The notes: generated by a model from the sequence alone, not told the origin. DNA of 64,000 bases from Rheinheimera sp. SA_1 (GCF_001669775.1 NZ_LXWK01000018.1:1-64000), one strand, 5' to 3'. Counted from the first letter of the stretch, positions 8,344-17,858 are shown. Program-made: numbers and translations.

Positions 8344-9099
8344 ATGTCTTTTAATGCCTTATACACTGATTTATCAAGTTATTACGATTTGATGTGTGCC
8401 GACATCGATTACCAGACCCAAAGCCAGGGCGCGATCCGGCTGCAGCAGTTTTTTGGCAATGGCGGAATTCAGCATCTGGATTTAGCCTGTGGCACCGGCC
8501 CGCATATTGAACATTTTCTGGCAGCGGGTTTTCAGTGTACCGGGCTGGATCTGAACCAACCGATGCTGGATTTAGCCCAGCAACGTTGCCCACAAGCCCG
8601 GTTTTTACAGCAAAACATCTGCGATTTTCAGCTCGAACAGGCGGTCGATTTCATCACTTGTTTTTTATATTCGCTGCATTATGCCGGTGATACCTCAGGC
8701 TTAACATCTTGTATTCGACAGGTGCTGGCCGCGTTAAAACCTGGCGGCGTGTTTTGCTTTAATGCAGTGGATAAAGACCTGATTGATAACAACGCCAAAG
8801 TCCGTCACAGCACCAGACAGATAACCAAAGATGAGCAACACGACTTTATCTTTGAATCGGGCTGGTTTTATTCTGGCCATGGTGACAAGCAATCACTCAA
8901 TCTGAGCATTGCCAAAACCAGCCAGGGCGTAACGCAACAGTGGCAGGATCAACATCCGATGGTCGCGGTCAATTTTGCGCAGCTGCGGGCACTATTGGAA
9001 CCGGCTTTTGAAGTGATTATGCTGGAGCATGATTATGAAAAAATAGTGCCCTGGGACCAGACATCCGGTAATGCATTATTTGTTTGTATTAAAAGGTGA
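8344..9099 (+). CDS. Class I SAM-dependent methyltransferase
   Basis: A 251-residue cytosolic methyltransferase. Motif I is LDLACGTGPHIEHFLAAG (near residue 41), motif II is the acidic GLDLNQPMLDLA, and motif IV/post-I is DFITCFLYSLHY, all of the Rossmann-type class I fold. The substrate cannot be inferred; overall resemblance is to small-molecule methyltransferases with a Methyltransf_25 core. The ATG has GAG about 8 nt upstream, just after an 11-C tract. It is single and converges with the EAL gene. Confidence 0.82.
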   Translation: MSFNALYTDLSSYYDLMCADIDYQTQSQGAIRLQQFFGNGGIQHLDLACGTGPHIEHFLAAGFQCTGLDLNQPMLDLAQQRCPQARFLQQNICDFQLEQAVDFITCFLYSLHYAGDTSGLTSCIRQVLAALKPGGVFCFNAVDKDLIDNNAKVRHSTRQITKDEQHDFIFESGWFYSGHGDKQSLNLSIAKTSQGVTQQWQDQHPMVAVNFAQLRALLEPAFEVIMLEHDYEKIVPWDQTSGNALFVCIKR

Positions 9100-9235
9100 T
9101 GAGTTTTTACTTTAAATATCAACATGCAACGGGCATCAACAGCCTATACGCTTCTACCAACACCAGCAGCCAAAAATTGCGCGAAGGTATTCACCGCTTA
9201 CTCGGATGGGATACTGGCTTTTTACTAAAACGCCC

Positions 9236-10018
9236 TCATTCAATCGGTTCATTCAGACACAACATCGTGGCTGCTGTTGCCAGATATTCGAGTTGTGGTT
9301 TGGCAAAATAATACCCCTGAAAAAACCGGATCCCCATCGCTGCCAGGTAATCCAGCTCGGCGCGGGTTTCAACCCCTTCAGCCAGCACCTGGGTATTCAC
9401 TTCCAGACACAACTGCAAAATGTCCTGCACTACTTTTTGTTTGGCCGGGAATTGTTCAATATCGCGGATCAGCGCCATGTCCAGTTTCAACACTTGCGGT
9501 TTTAACGCATCCAGCCAGGATAAATCGGCATAACCAGCGCCAAAATCGTCGATAGCAGTTATAAAACCACGTTTGGCGTAACTGTCAAAAATCCGCATTA
9601 ACTTCACCCGATCGACAATTTGCTCGGTCTCGGTCACTTCAAACATGATTTTATGAATATCAAAACCGAACATATCAGCCGCTTCAATGGTGGCACGGAT
9701 ACAGGTTTCCGGGTTGTACACAGCATTGGGCATAAAATTGATGCTGAGCATTTTATCCAGCCCAAGTTTGGCGGCGGTTTCGATGGCTTTGACCCGGCAC
9801 GACTGATCAAAAAAGTACTTGTTCTGATCGTTAATCCGCTCAAACACCCAACCGGCACCTTCACCATTCGGGCCGCGCACCAGGGCTTCATAACCGACAA
9901 TCTGTCGGCTCTGCCAGTTGATAATCGGCTGAAACGCCATTCTGATGTCAAAACCAAGCGCCTGACCACTCAGACAATCCATACAACTTTGTTGTTTGAT
10001 CCGATCTGGAAATTCCAT
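9236..10018 (-). CDS. Stand-alone EAL-domain c-di-GMP phosphodiesterase
   Basis: Hydrolyses cyclic di-GMP to pGpG. The 260-residue protein starts at the ATG at 10018, preceded by AGAGG; a longer frame up to 10186 has no good start and its extra 56 residues look non-coding. Signature motifs are intact: EALVRG (the EAL, residues 44-46), NFMPNA, FEVTETE, DDFGAGYAD, LKLD and EGVET, followed by FQGYYF. There is no GGDEF, PAS or membrane segment; the only extra is a short N-terminus with a CxxC pair (SCMDC), which may sense redox or metal. It looks catalytically active. Confidence 0.9.
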   Translation of the reverse strand: MEFPDRIKQQSCMDCLSGQALGFDIRMAFQPIINWQSRQIVGYEALVRGPNGEGAGWVFERINDQNKYFFDQSCRVKAIETAAKLGLDKMLSINFMPNAVYNPETCIRATIEAADMFGFDIHKIMFEVTETEQIVDRVKLMRIFDSYAKRGFITAIDDFGAGYADLSWLDALKPQVLKLDMALIRDIEQFPAKQKVVQDILQLCLEVNTQVLAEGVETRAELDYLAAMGIRFFQGYYFAKPQLEYLATAATMLCLNEPIE

Positions 10019-10239
10019 GCTGAACCTCTTGTTACCGACAATGGTAGTGTGGCGAATGTACAGTGACATTGCCAGCACAACAGGGACAAAGGCTAGAGAA
10101 AAATTGTCAGTTCGCAGCAAAGATGTCGCCAAAATTGCATAGCAGTGCAACGCATGCCACCACAAGGCGCCGTGCCACAGCACCAACTACGGAACAAACC
10201 GGCAATCGGCTGCCTTAGCGCTGGGTTTGTCGCCGATAG

Positions 10240-10821
10240 TTGCTTACACTCGACATCTGCTTGTCTACGGATTGGTTTCGCACAGTGCCAGAACTGACTT
10301 TGCCTTTTGTGTTATCACAGCTGCTGGCTTTATCCGCCTTCGCCGCTGGCATTTGTGCTTTTCAACTGAAACAACGCCAGCCGATGTTGTTGTGCTGGTT
10401 TTTATCCGCAGCACTGAACGCCAGTCATTTTTTGGTGTTAGGCCAACTTGCTGCCGGGCTGTTTGTTGGTGTTACCGCCATCCGTTTTTTGGTTGCAGCT
10501 TATTATCCTAAACCGATATTGATGTGGTTGTTTTTGGTGCTGTCGACGCTACTGCTGTGGCTGGCCTACCAAACTCCGCTGCAACTGCTGCCCTTTCTGG
10601 CCGCCATCGTCGGCACCATTGGCAGCTTTCAGAAAAAAGTGCTGCTGGTGCGAAGTTGCATGGCCATCGGCGCTTGCGCCTGGATTTGCCACAATATTCT
10701 GGTGGGTTCGCCAGTTGCGGTAATAATGGAACTGGCGTTTTTAGCGAGTAATCTGGTCGGATTTTTGCGCCAAAGGCGAAAGGATCAAGCGCAGCAACCA
10801 GCTCAGTCAAACCCAAAGTAG
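10240..10821 (+). CDS. YgjV-like inner-membrane protein
   Basis: About 190 residues with roughly six hydrophobic segments; motifs such as WFLSAALNASHFLVLGQ, VTAIRFLVA and CMAIGACAWICHNILVGSP fit the YgjV family of inner-membrane proteins, whose function is unknown. The start is uncertain: the frame opens with TTG at 10240, and another possible start is the GTG at 10285 directly before the first hydrophobic segment. The C-terminus is basic and polar (RQRRKDQAQQ). It is divergent from the EAL gene. The family assignment rests on architecture and motif memory. Confidence 0.7.
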   Translation: MLTLDICLSTDWFRTVPELTLPFVLSQLLALSAFAAGICAFQLKQRQPMLLCWFLSAALNASHFLVLGQLAAGLFVGVTAIRFLVAAYYPKPILMWLFLVLSTLLLWLAYQTPLQLLPFLAAIVGTIGSFQKKVLLVRSCMAIGACAWICHNILVGSPVAVIMELAFLASNLVGFLRQRRKDQAQQPAQSNPK

Positions 10822-10927
10822 TCGTAAGCACAGCATAAAATTCTGCTAAAAGTTCATCTTAAACAAATAAATCTGAAACAAAAAAAAACCATAAATAACA
10901 AGTATTTTCTGGCTGATGGTGTTTGTG

Positions 10928-12244
10928 ATGAAAAAAATAATTTTGGGGATGGTCGCGTTGCTGCTGGTATCCAAAGCGGCTCAGGCAGACAGTTATGTCT
11001 ATATTACCAATTCAACGGCAGAACATGTGGCGGTTGATGTGAAGCATTTCAGCAGTGGCTCATTATTGACGGCAGGTAGCCAATGGCGACAGGAAGCCAC
11101 TGCGATCCCACCTTATGCCACACGCCGGGTCCTGGCGTTTAACCGCAATCAGGGCGTGAAACGCAATCAGAGTTATACCTTTGAAACAGCGCTGACCGCC
11201 AATGGTTCGACCGTGGTTGCTATGCAAAAAATGGTCGGCACCTGGGTTGGCAGCAACATTGATCATAGTGCGCGTGCTGACGATTTTCAGGCCCCATGGC
11301 GCAACGACCGGCAAATTGCCCGCCACCAGACCAGTTATCAGTTAAAACCCACCACCGTTGGTTTTAAAGCCAGTTACACCGGTGGTTATGACGATTTTTA
11401 CTACACCATTAGTCACAACACCCAATCGGAAACTCTGGCCAGCGCCAATGCGCTAAAAGTATTGTCCTATAACATTTATGCGCTGCCGCTGGTGGCCTCG
11501 GATATCGAAGCACGATTGCAGGAATTACCTGCCCACTTGCGGGGTTATGATGTGATCCTGTTACAAGAAGCGTTCTCGGCCGATTCGCCGGCGATGCTGC
11601 GTGCGCTGCTTAGCGAATACCCTTATCAGACCACTATTTTGCGCAAACCACTGGATGGCGTGAATGTTTACAATGGCGGAGTTGCTATTGTCAGCCGTTA
11701 TCCAATTGGCCGTACTGAGCAGGTGGTGTTCCCGGATTGTACCGGCACCGACTGTTTTGCCGACAAAGGCTTTGTCTACGCCGAAGTGATTAAACAAGGC
11801 CGTGCTTATCAGGTGCTGGCAACGCATGCCGCCAGTTTTGATTCCGACGAAGCCCGGCAAATGCGCCAGTCGCAGTTCCGGCTGATGCGGCAGTTTGTAG
11901 AGCAGAAGAACTTTTCCATCGCCGATACCGTACTTTATGGCGGCGATTTTAACGTGAATAAGCTGAAATTTGCCGACGATTATCAGGCAATGCAGCAAAA
12001 CCTCAATGCCACAGTACCTGTTGCCACCGGTTATACCGCCTCAACTTTTGATCCCAGAGTCAATTACTACGCAGCGAAATATGACACGGTGGAATATCTC
12101 GATTATGTGGTGTTTAGCAAAGCGCACCGGCAACCTTCATTCAGCCGGAACGAGGTCAGAGTGCCAAGAACCACCGTCGATGCGCTGTGGCAGCGCTGGG
12201 ATTTATCCGACCATTTTCCGGTACTAGGTGAGTTTCGCGAGTAA
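10928..12244 (+). CDS. Secreted sphingomyelinase C (EEP superfamily)
   Basis: Predicted phospholipase-C-type sphingomyelinase that cleaves sphingomyelin to ceramide and phosphocholine outside the cell. The 438 residues begin with a signal peptide (MKKIILGMVALLLVSKAAQA). Residues about 20-150 form a beta-rich N-terminal domain, and about 165-438 form an endonuclease/exonuclease/phosphatase domain with the catalytic set SYNIYALP, LLQEAFS (metal Glu), ATHAAS, GGDFNVN and LSDHFPV (catalytic His). The protein is longer than Bacillus SMases because of the N-terminal domain. A start at 10916 is possible; 10928 gives the cleaner signal. The next gene follows within 8 bp and encodes a lipase-foldase-like protein, suggesting assisted folding. 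Confidence 0.85.
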   Translation: MKKIILGMVALLLVSKAAQADSYVYITNSTAEHVAVDVKHFSSGSLLTAGSQWRQEATAIPPYATRRVLAFNRNQGVKRNQSYTFETALTANGSTVVAMQKMVGTWVGSNIDHSARADDFQAPWRNDRQIARHQTSYQLKPTTVGFKASYTGGYDDFYYTISHNTQSETLASANALKVLSYNIYALPLVASDIEARLQELPAHLRGYDVILLQEAFSADSPAMLRALLSEYPYQTTILRKPLDGVNVYNGGVAIVSRYPIGRTEQVVFPDCTGTDCFADKGFVYAEVIKQGRAYQVLATHAASFDSDEARQMRQSQFRLMRQFVEQKNFSIADTVLYGGDFNVNKLKFADDYQAMQQNLNATVPVATGYTASTFDPRVNYYAAKYDTVEYLDYVVFSKAHRQPSFSRNEVRVPRTTVDALWQRWDLSDHFPVLGEFRE

Positions 12245-12252
12245 TTGCTTTG

Positions 12253-13263
12253 ATGAAAAATAAACTTGTGGTGGCCGGACTGACGCTGCTGGCGGTGAGC
12301 GCGATGTTCTGGTGGCAACCGCCGGCAGCCGGTGACCTGGCAACGGACGTTCAGGTGCTGGCTCCCGCTCCTGCACCTGCTCCCGCCGCGCAGCATCAAC
12401 CAGCCACAACGGTTACTCCAGTCGCAGGTCAGATGCAGGGCGCAGCCACAATGGCCTTATTGCCAGAAGAGGAATCCTTGGTTTCAACCCGGGAACGCAA
12501 GGCGGAACAACTGCGGCAGCAAGTCAGCGAGTACCGCCGCCTGCGTCAGGCACAACCTGGTAATCTGCAAGCCTGGCTCGACCGCTTGTGGCAACAATGT
12601 CAGGATATCGACGTCAGCCAATGCCAGCCATTGGCCGATTTAGCCAGCGAACTAAGTAGCGCAGAACTGGCTGAATTACAGCGATTGCTGAAAAATTATC
12701 AACAGTATCAACAACAACTTAGCCAGCTGACGATGTCCTCCGATTTAAACTCATTACAACGTTTTGAGCAGGTAAAAACCTTACGTCAGCAGCTGTTCGG
12801 CGCATTGACAGAAACCCTGTTTGGCCAGGAACATCAGTACGCTGCTTATCAGTTTGCGGTACAGGATCTGCAAGTCAACGAAGCGCCAAATTTATCGGTT
12901 TCGCAGCGTCTGGACAAACTGGCACAACTGCAACAACAACTTCGCGGCGCTGAACCTGGCTTGATCAGTCCGGATTCGGCCTATCAGCAAGCATTGTTGT
13001 TACTGAAGGATTTACCACCAAGCGAGCGCGCCGATTGGCAACAACAATTGCGTACCCGTTACTTTGGCAAAGATGCCGCTGCGGTGGAGGCTTTTGAAGC
13101 GCTGCAGCAACAGCAACAAGTCCAGATGCAGGCCTATCAGGCAGAACTACAGCAACTGGAGCGGCACTTCGCGATGCTGAAAACGCAACAAGACGACGCC
13201 AGCTGGCAACAACAATATGCGCAGGCTCTGACGGTGCTGCGCTTGAAGCATTTTACTAATTGA
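12253..13263 (+). CDS. Lipase-chaperone (LifO/Lif)-like foldase
   Basis: A 336-residue protein with an N-terminal membrane anchor (KLVVAGLTLLAVSAMFWW), an Ala/Pro linker, then almost entirely helical Gln/Leu-rich sequence. Lif-family features include LRQQLFG...LFGQE..YAAY, SVSQRLDKLAQL, LRTRYFGKDAAAVEAFEAL and the terminal LTVLRLKHF. The conserved N-terminal mini-domain motif (RxxFDYxLSAxGE) of true lipase foldases is not visible. Known Lif proteins are anchored in the inner membrane and fold family I lipases in the periplasm. Here the partner 8 bp upstream is a sphingomyelinase, and no lipase gene is near. The start at 12253 (ATG) is preferred to the TTG at 12250. Confidence 0.75.
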   Translation: MKNKLVVAGLTLLAVSAMFWWQPPAAGDLATDVQVLAPAPAPAPAAQHQPATTVTPVAGQMQGAATMALLPEEESLVSTRERKAEQLRQQVSEYRRLRQAQPGNLQAWLDRLWQQCQDIDVSQCQPLADLASELSSAELAELQRLLKNYQQYQQQLSQLTMSSDLNSLQRFEQVKTLRQQLFGALTETLFGQEHQYAAYQFAVQDLQVNEAPNLSVSQRLDKLAQLQQQLRGAEPGLISPDSAYQQALLLLKDLPPSERADWQQQLRTRYFGKDAAAVEAFEALQQQQQVQMQAYQAELQQLERHFAMLKTQQDDASWQQQYAQALTVLRLKHFTN

Positions 13264-13498
13264 TGGTGTTGCGATTGCAGCCTGCGTAACCTGAAGCAAT
13301 ACAATGCCAAGCGGGTTGACGATTAACAACCATGCAGCACACCCAGACAACAACAGTTATTCAGCAGTACCGATCGCTTCCGCTCCCTCAACCGTACAGA
13401 GCAGCATGGCAAGCGCTGGCTGGCCATGTATAATGCCAGCATTCTACCCAATTCAAGTTTGCTGCAGGCTGACAGTCGTCAAAAAACTTTGGAAGCTC

Positions 13499-14995
13499 AT
13501 GAAATATAAAGATTTGCGTGATTTTATCGCCCAGCTGGAACAACGGGGTTTATTGACCCGCATCAAGCAGGAAATCGACCCGGTGCTGGAAATGACCGAA
13601 ATTGCCGATCGCACGCTGCGTGCCGGTGGCCCTGCCTTATTATTCGAAAATCCAAAAGGTTTTGATATTCCGGTACTGGCCAATTTATTTGGTACGCCGG
13701 AGCGGGTGGCGCTGGGCATGGGTCAACCTGATGTCAGTGCTTTGCGCGAAGTGGGTAAATTGCTGGCTTTTTTAAAAGAGCCGGAGCCACCAAAAGGCTT
13801 AAAAGATGCCTGGGACAAATTACCGATTTTTAAGCAAGTGCTGAATATGGCGGCCAAAGTGGTGAAAAAGGCCCCTTGCCAGCAAATCGTATTACAAGGC
13901 GACCAGGTTGATTTAACCAAACTGCCGGTGATGACCTGCTGGCCGGGCGATGCCGCGCCGCTGATCACCTGGGGTTTAACTGTGACTCGTGGCCCCCATA
14001 AAGAACGGCAAAACCTCGGTATTTACCGCCAGCAGGTGCTGGGTAAAAACAAAGTCATAATGCGTTGGTTGTCGCATCGCGGCGGTGCTTTAGATTTTCT
14101 GGAATGGCAAAAAGCCCATCCGGGCGAGCGCTTCCCGGTGGCGGTGGCTTTAGGTGCTGACCCGGCGACGATTTTGGGCGCAGTCACGCCGGTGCCGGAT
14201 ACCTTATCTGAATACGCTTTTGCCGGTTTACTGCGTGGTGATAACACCGAAGTGGTGAAATGTTTAAGCAACGACTTACAAGTACCGGCCAGCGCTGAAT
14301 TTGTACTGGAAGGTTATCTGGAACCGGGCGAAATGGCGCCGGAAGGCCCCTACGGCGACCACACTGGTTATTACAACGAAGTCGATTCGTTCCCGGTGTT
14401 GACGGTAACCCACATTACCCATCGCGAAAACCCAATTTATCACAGCACTTACACCGGCCGACCGCCAGATGAGCCTGCTATTTTGGGTGTGGCGCTGAAT
14501 GAAGTCTTTGTGCCGATTTTGCAAAAACAATTTCCGGAAATTGTCGATTTTTATCTGCCGCCTGAAGGTTGTTCGTACCGGCTTGCGGTCGTGACCATGA
14601 AAAAACAATATCCGGGTCATGCCAAACGGGTGATGATGGGTGTCTGGTCGTTCTTGCGCCAGTTTATGTATACCAAGTTTGTGATTGTCTGCGACGATGA
14701 CGTCAATGCCCGTGACTGGCAAGACGTGATTTGGGCGATCACCACCCGGATGGATCCGGCGCGCGATACCACTTTAATTGAAAACACGCCGATTGATTAT
14801 CTGGATTTTGCTTCGCCGGTGTCGGGTTTAGGCTCCAAAATGGGCATGGACGCGACCAATAAATGGCCAGGCGAAACCAGCCGCGAATGGGGTGTGCCGA
14901 TAGAAATGACGCCGGCGGTGAAACAAAAAATTGATGACATCTGGGATGAACTGGGTATCGAACTGCCTATTTCAAGCAAAGGCTTATTAAGATGA
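13499..14995 (+). CDS. ubiD: 4-hydroxy-3-polyprenylbenzoate decarboxylase
   Basis: Prenyl-FMN-dependent decarboxylase of ubiquinone synthesis, 498 residues (E. coli UbiD 497). The N-terminus [17 protein letters not shown] and the segment [20 protein letters not shown] match the family closely, as do [34 protein letters not shown] and [12 protein letters not shown], which line the prFMN/Mn site. The open frame extends upstream to 13304, but the ATG at 13499 has GGAAG before it and is the family start. The ferredoxin gene overlaps its stop by 4 bp, making a ubiD-ferredoxin-fre operon. Confidence 0.96.
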   Translation: MKYKDLRDFIAQLEQRGLLTRIKQEIDPVLEMTEIADRTLRAGGPALLFENPKGFDIPVLANLFGTPERVALGMGQPDVSALREVGKLLAFLKEPEPPKGLKDAWDKLPIFKQVLNMAAKVVKKAPCQQIVLQGDQVDLTKLPVMTCWPGDAAPLITWGLTVTRGPHKERQNLGIYRQQVLGKNKVIMRWLSHRGGALDFLEWQKAHPGERFPVAVALGADPATILGAVTPVPDTLSEYAFAGLLRGDNTEVVKCLSNDLQVPASAEFVLEGYLEPGEMAPEGPYGDHTGYYNEVDSFPVLTVTHITHRENPIYHSTYTGRPPDEPAILGVALNEVFVPILQKQFPEIVDFYLPPEGCSYRLAVVTMKKQYPGHAKRVMMGVWSFLRQFMYTKFVIVCDDDVNARDWQDVIWAITTRMDPARDTTLIENTPIDYLDFASPVSGLGSKMGMDATNKWPGETSREWGVPIEMTPAVKQKIDDIWDELGIELPISSKGLLR

Positions 14996-15273
14996 GCAGC
15001 CATCGGGTGACAGTTTTGCCAAGTGGCGTTACCTTTGAGGTGACCGCCGGCCAAACTATCCTCGATGCAGCCCTGGCGCAGGGCATCGACTTTCCTTTTC
15101 GCTGCCGACAAGGGGTTTGTACCTCGTGCGTCTGCAAACTGAAAAGTGGCACTGTGCACTATCTGCCACCAGAGCCAGTCGCAGATATCGACAAAACTAT
15201 GAATTTTACCTACTGTTGTCTGGCGTATCCGGATAGCGATTTGGTATTACAGCATCCATTTATTCGCGGCTGA
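14992..15273 (+). CDS. Plant-type [2Fe-2S] ferredoxin
   Basis: A 93-residue small electron carrier. The cluster ligands are Cys in CRQGVCTSC (C-x4-C-x2-C, residues about 38-46) plus a distal Cys in YCCLAYP (about residue 75), the plant-type [2Fe-2S] pattern. It overlaps ubiD by ATGA and precedes fre by 25 bp, so the three are translated together. In pseudomonads the gene beside ubiD often encodes one fused ferredoxin-FAD-NAD reductase; here the ferredoxin domain is a separate protein. Its partner is probably the Fre-like reductase next door. Confidence 0.9.
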   Translation: MSSHRVTVLPSGVTFEVTAGQTILDAALAQGIDFPFRCRQGVCTSCVCKLKSGTVHYLPPEPVADIDKTMNFTYCCLAYPDSDLVLQHPFIRG

Positions 15274-15298
15274 TGCCGCCAGCACAAGAACTGAACTC

Positions 15299-16048
15299 AT
15301 GACTGAAGCTCAACAAAAAGCCGCCTCGAACAAAGTATTATGTACTGTCAGTCGCATCGTGCCTTTGACGCCAACTGTGCAGCAAGTCATTCTGACCCCC
15401 AAAGCACCGGTGGAATTTAAAGCCGGGCAATATCTGCAAATTTACTTGTCCGATACCGATAAAAGACCCTTTTCTATCGCCTGCGCACCGGGTTTTACCT
15501 TTGAAGGTCAGCCAGCACTGGAATTACAAATTGGCGGAGCCGTGACCGACGCTTACGCTAGTCAGGCGCTGGCGCATTTAACCGAGCATTTGAATGCTGG
15601 CTCTGAAGTGCTGGTACAAGTGGGCTTAGGCGAAGCATTCTGGCGCGAAGAAAGCCCAAGACCGATTATTCTGCTGGCCGGAGGCACCGGATTTTCATAT
15701 GTGCACAGTATCGCCAGCGCTATTGCCAATGCTGACGTGAAAAGGCCGGTGCAACTGTACTGGGGTTTACGCCATCCACAGGCCGGTTATGCCGAAGCGG
15801 AACTGGCTGCCTGGCAAGCCGCCCATCCGGAATATCAGCTGCACATTGTAGTGCAGGAACCCGGCGCTGACTGGCAAGGCCGCACCGGTTTTGTCCATCA
15901 GGCGGTACTGGACGATCATGCTGATTTGGCAGGGTTTGATATTTATATCGCTGGACCATTTGCCATGGTCGGTGTGGTGCGGGATGCGTTTCTGGAGAAA
16001 GGTGCGGTGCGGGTACAGATGTATGCGGATGCATTTGCCTGGTTATAG
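15299..16048 (+). CDS. fre: NAD(P)H-flavin reductase (Fre/LuxG type)
   Basis: Oxidoreductase of the ferredoxin-NADP reductase superfamily, 249 residues (E. coli Fre 233). The FAD-binding domain has the motif RPFSIAC after GQYLQIYLSD; the nucleotide-binding domain has LLAGGTGFSYVHSIASA and WGLRHPQAGYAEAEL, and ends with YIAGPFAMVG and YADAFAWL, typical for Fre. It supplies reduced flavin; beside ubiD this may serve prenyl-FMN synthesis by UbiX or act with the adjacent ferredoxin. It is the last gene of the ubiD operon. Confidence 0.88.
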   Translation: MTEAQQKAASNKVLCTVSRIVPLTPTVQQVILTPKAPVEFKAGQYLQIYLSDTDKRPFSIACAPGFTFEGQPALELQIGGAVTDAYASQALAHLTEHLNAGSEVLVQVGLGEAFWREESPRPIILLAGGTGFSYVHSIASAIANADVKRPVQLYWGLRHPQAGYAEAELAAWQAAHPEYQLHIVVQEPGADWQGRTGFVHQAVLDDHADLAGFDIYIAGPFAMVGVVRDAFLEKGAVRVQMYADAFAWL

Positions 16049-16124
16049 CCGGGTCATGTCTCGGTGATGTGGTTTAGTTGTGCTGGATCTCGCCATCGTC
16101 AGCCTGAATGACGCTGGTGATCCC

Positions 16125-16141
16125 CACGCCAAAATGGCGTG
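16125..16141 (+). terminator. Short hairpin after fre
   Basis: CACGCCA (16125-16131), loop AAA, TGGCGTG (16135-16141), followed by TTTGG. A 7-bp GC-rich stem with a short T stretch is a weak terminator candidate for the ubiD-ferredoxin-fre operon, lying 77 bp after the fre stop. Confidence 0.4.
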
Positions 16142-16200
16142 TTTGGCAATGCGATGCCCGATGTAATATTCAAACCGACCGCAGATGAAGGTTTTATCTC

Positions 16201-16848
16201 ATGTCGATGCTGCAACTCATTTGCTTTAGCAGTTGGGTCCTGCTGCTGTTCTGGCAGTTTCCCCGCAATTTTTGGCCAAAACTTCGTGTCGAAAGTGGCT
16301 ATCAGCACCTGGTATTTGCCACCACCTTATTACTCGGGATCCTCTGGAGCATTCAAGCCGGCATCCATGATGGACTAAAACTGCATTTCCTGCTGCTGAC
16401 CACTTTAGTGCTGTGCCATGGCTGGCGTATTGCTATCTGGTTATGTCTGCTGCCGACGCTGTTTCTGGTATTTATCGGTAAACTGGCGCTGGCCGATGCA
16501 GGTTTATTTGCCATTAGTCATTATGTCGTACCAGGGCTTTTTAGTTACCTGGTGTTTTTACTCAGTTACCGCTACCTGCAACGCCATTTGTTTGTATACA
16601 TTTTTGTCGCTGGCTTTTTGGCCGCAGCCCTGACCATTTGCCTGCAGTTACTGCTCAGTTCTGTGTTGTTTTATCTGGATGGTCGGTATGACTGGCAGAC
16701 TATCAACGCCAACTATCTGCTTTTTTCTCTGTTGATTTGGTTCCCGGAAGCCTTACTGAATGGCGCGGCGATCACCCTGATGGCGATTTACCGCCCCGAC
16801 TGGCTACGTACCTTTTATGATCGGGAATATCTGTCGCCGGAGCGTTGA
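16201..16848 (+). CDS. CbiM-like energy-coupling-factor permease homologue
   Basis: A 215-residue integral membrane protein with about seven hydrophobic segments. The signature GIHDGLKLHFLLLTTLVLCHGW near residues 57-80 and the C-terminal FPEALLNGAAITLMAIYRPDWL match the COG3235 membrane family, annotated as distant relatives of CbiM substrate-binding permeases for Co/Ni. No ECF ATPase, T component or cobalamin gene is near, so transport and metal specificity are unproven. An AAGG lies about 10 nt before the ATG. Confidence 0.7.
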   Translation: MSMLQLICFSSWVLLLFWQFPRNFWPKLRVESGYQHLVFATTLLLGILWSIQAGIHDGLKLHFLLLTTLVLCHGWRIAIWLCLLPTLFLVFIGKLALADAGLFAISHYVVPGLFSYLVFLLSYRYLQRHLFVYIFVAGFLAAALTICLQLLLSSVLFYLDGRYDWQTINANYLLFSLLIWFPEALLNGAAITLMAIYRPDWLRTFYDREYLSPER

Positions 16849-16912
16849 ACCTTGCTGCTGCTCCTGATTTCGGTCACAATCAATGAAACAGGTCTTACCA
16901 GAGAGAACAGTC

Positions 16913-17320
16913 ATGCCGCATCTGACCCAGATTAAAGTCCGTGGTTACCATTTAGATATATATCAACACGTCAACAACGCCCGTTATCTGGAATTTCTGG
17001 AAGAGGCGCGCTGGAGCTATCTGGAAGATGGTGGTGATGTGGAGTTTTTCGCCAAAATGCGGCTGGCCTGGGTGATTGTGAACATCAATATCAATTACCG
17101 CCACGCAGCGACCAATGGCCAGACACTACAAATTGCTACCCAGTTCAGCAAAGTGGGTGGCAAAAGCGCCGTGATCCATCAGGTGATTAGTGTGGCAGGC
17201 AGCGACACTGTGGTCGCTGACGCCGATATTACCTTTGTTTGCCTGGACCAAAAAACCGGCAAAGCGGTCCCTATTGAAGGTGAACTACAGCAGCGCTTGG
17301 CCAAACATCTGACCGACTAA
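16913..17320 (+). CDS. fadM: Long-chain acyl-CoA thioesterase FadM
   Basis: Hot-dog-fold thioesterase that hydrolyses long-chain acyl-CoA by-products of fatty-acid oxidation. The 135-residue protein is nearly colinear with E. coli FadM: TQIKVRGYHLDIYQHVNNARYL... at the N-terminus (the Asp-containing HLDIYQHVNNARY segment holds the active site), VNININYR in the middle and ITFVCLDQKTGKAVPIEGEL near the end. The start at 16913 is chosen because E. coli FadM begins at the same place and AGAGAG precedes it. It converges with the DUF1761 gene. Confidence 0.9.
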   Translation: MPHLTQIKVRGYHLDIYQHVNNARYLEFLEEARWSYLEDGGDVEFFAKMRLAWVIVNININYRHAATNGQTLQIATQFSKVGGKSAVIHQVISVAGSDTVVADADITFVCLDQKTGKAVPIEGELQQRLAKHLTD

Positions 17321-17335
17321 TATCTATGTCTGAAA

Positions 17336-17731
17336 TTAGTGCCAAAGCCCAAAGATCAAGCCATACAAGGTAAATTGCACTGTGCAGTAACCGCCGTTGA
17401 TCCAGAATAACGTCATGGAACGACGTTCAAACAAATAACAAACGCCAAAACTGGCGGCGATCCAACAGAACCCGGCGGCAAAACCGGCACCAACCCCCAG
17501 CATTAAACTGGGCGCGGGGCCTAAAAACAGCGCAAACACCGCAGCGCTCAACAAATTTAACAACAGCGCACCGCCAAAAATCACTTTCATATTGCCTTGC
17601 TGCAGCTGTTGCTCGGTGAGCCCAACTTCCTGCATCCATCGATTGCCGAACAACACCGGGCTGTACCACAAACCGCCGAGCATAAATGCCGAAATTGCCG
17701 CAACCACGACTGCTAAATAATTGATGTCCAT
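17336..17731 (-). CDS. DUF1761 membrane protein
   Basis: A 131-residue protein with four hydrophobic segments and the DUF1761 opening NYLAVVVAAISAFMLGGLWYSPVLFGNRWMQE. Function is unknown; the family is common in bacteria as single genes. It ends 15 bp from the fadM stop, on the opposite strand. The family call is good because GxxWYSPxLFGxxW is distinctive. Confidence 0.85.
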   Translation of the reverse strand: MDINYLAVVVAAISAFMLGGLWYSPVLFGNRWMQEVGLTEQQLQQGNMKVIFGGALLLNLLSAAVFALFLGPAPSLMLGVGAGFAAGFCWIAASFGVCYLFERRSMTLFWINGGYCTVQFTLYGLIFGLWH

Positions 17732-17858
17732 CTGGTTATCCTTCGAGTTATGTCAAATGACCCAAAGAATATAGCTAAGGATTTATCGAAATAAAACTGC
17801 CGAAAAATTCAGCAGCAGACCAATCCTGGCCTACTGCTGCGTTCAACTAAAGCGGTGT

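Noticed and set aside
9096-9311. 71-codon plus-strand ORF after the methyltransferase gene
   Set aside because: No ribosome site, no recognisable features, and it runs into the antisense of the EAL gene.
13304-13498. Long N-terminal extension of UbiD
   Set aside because: The family begins at the ATG at 13499, which has its own ribosome site; the upstream residues look non-coding.
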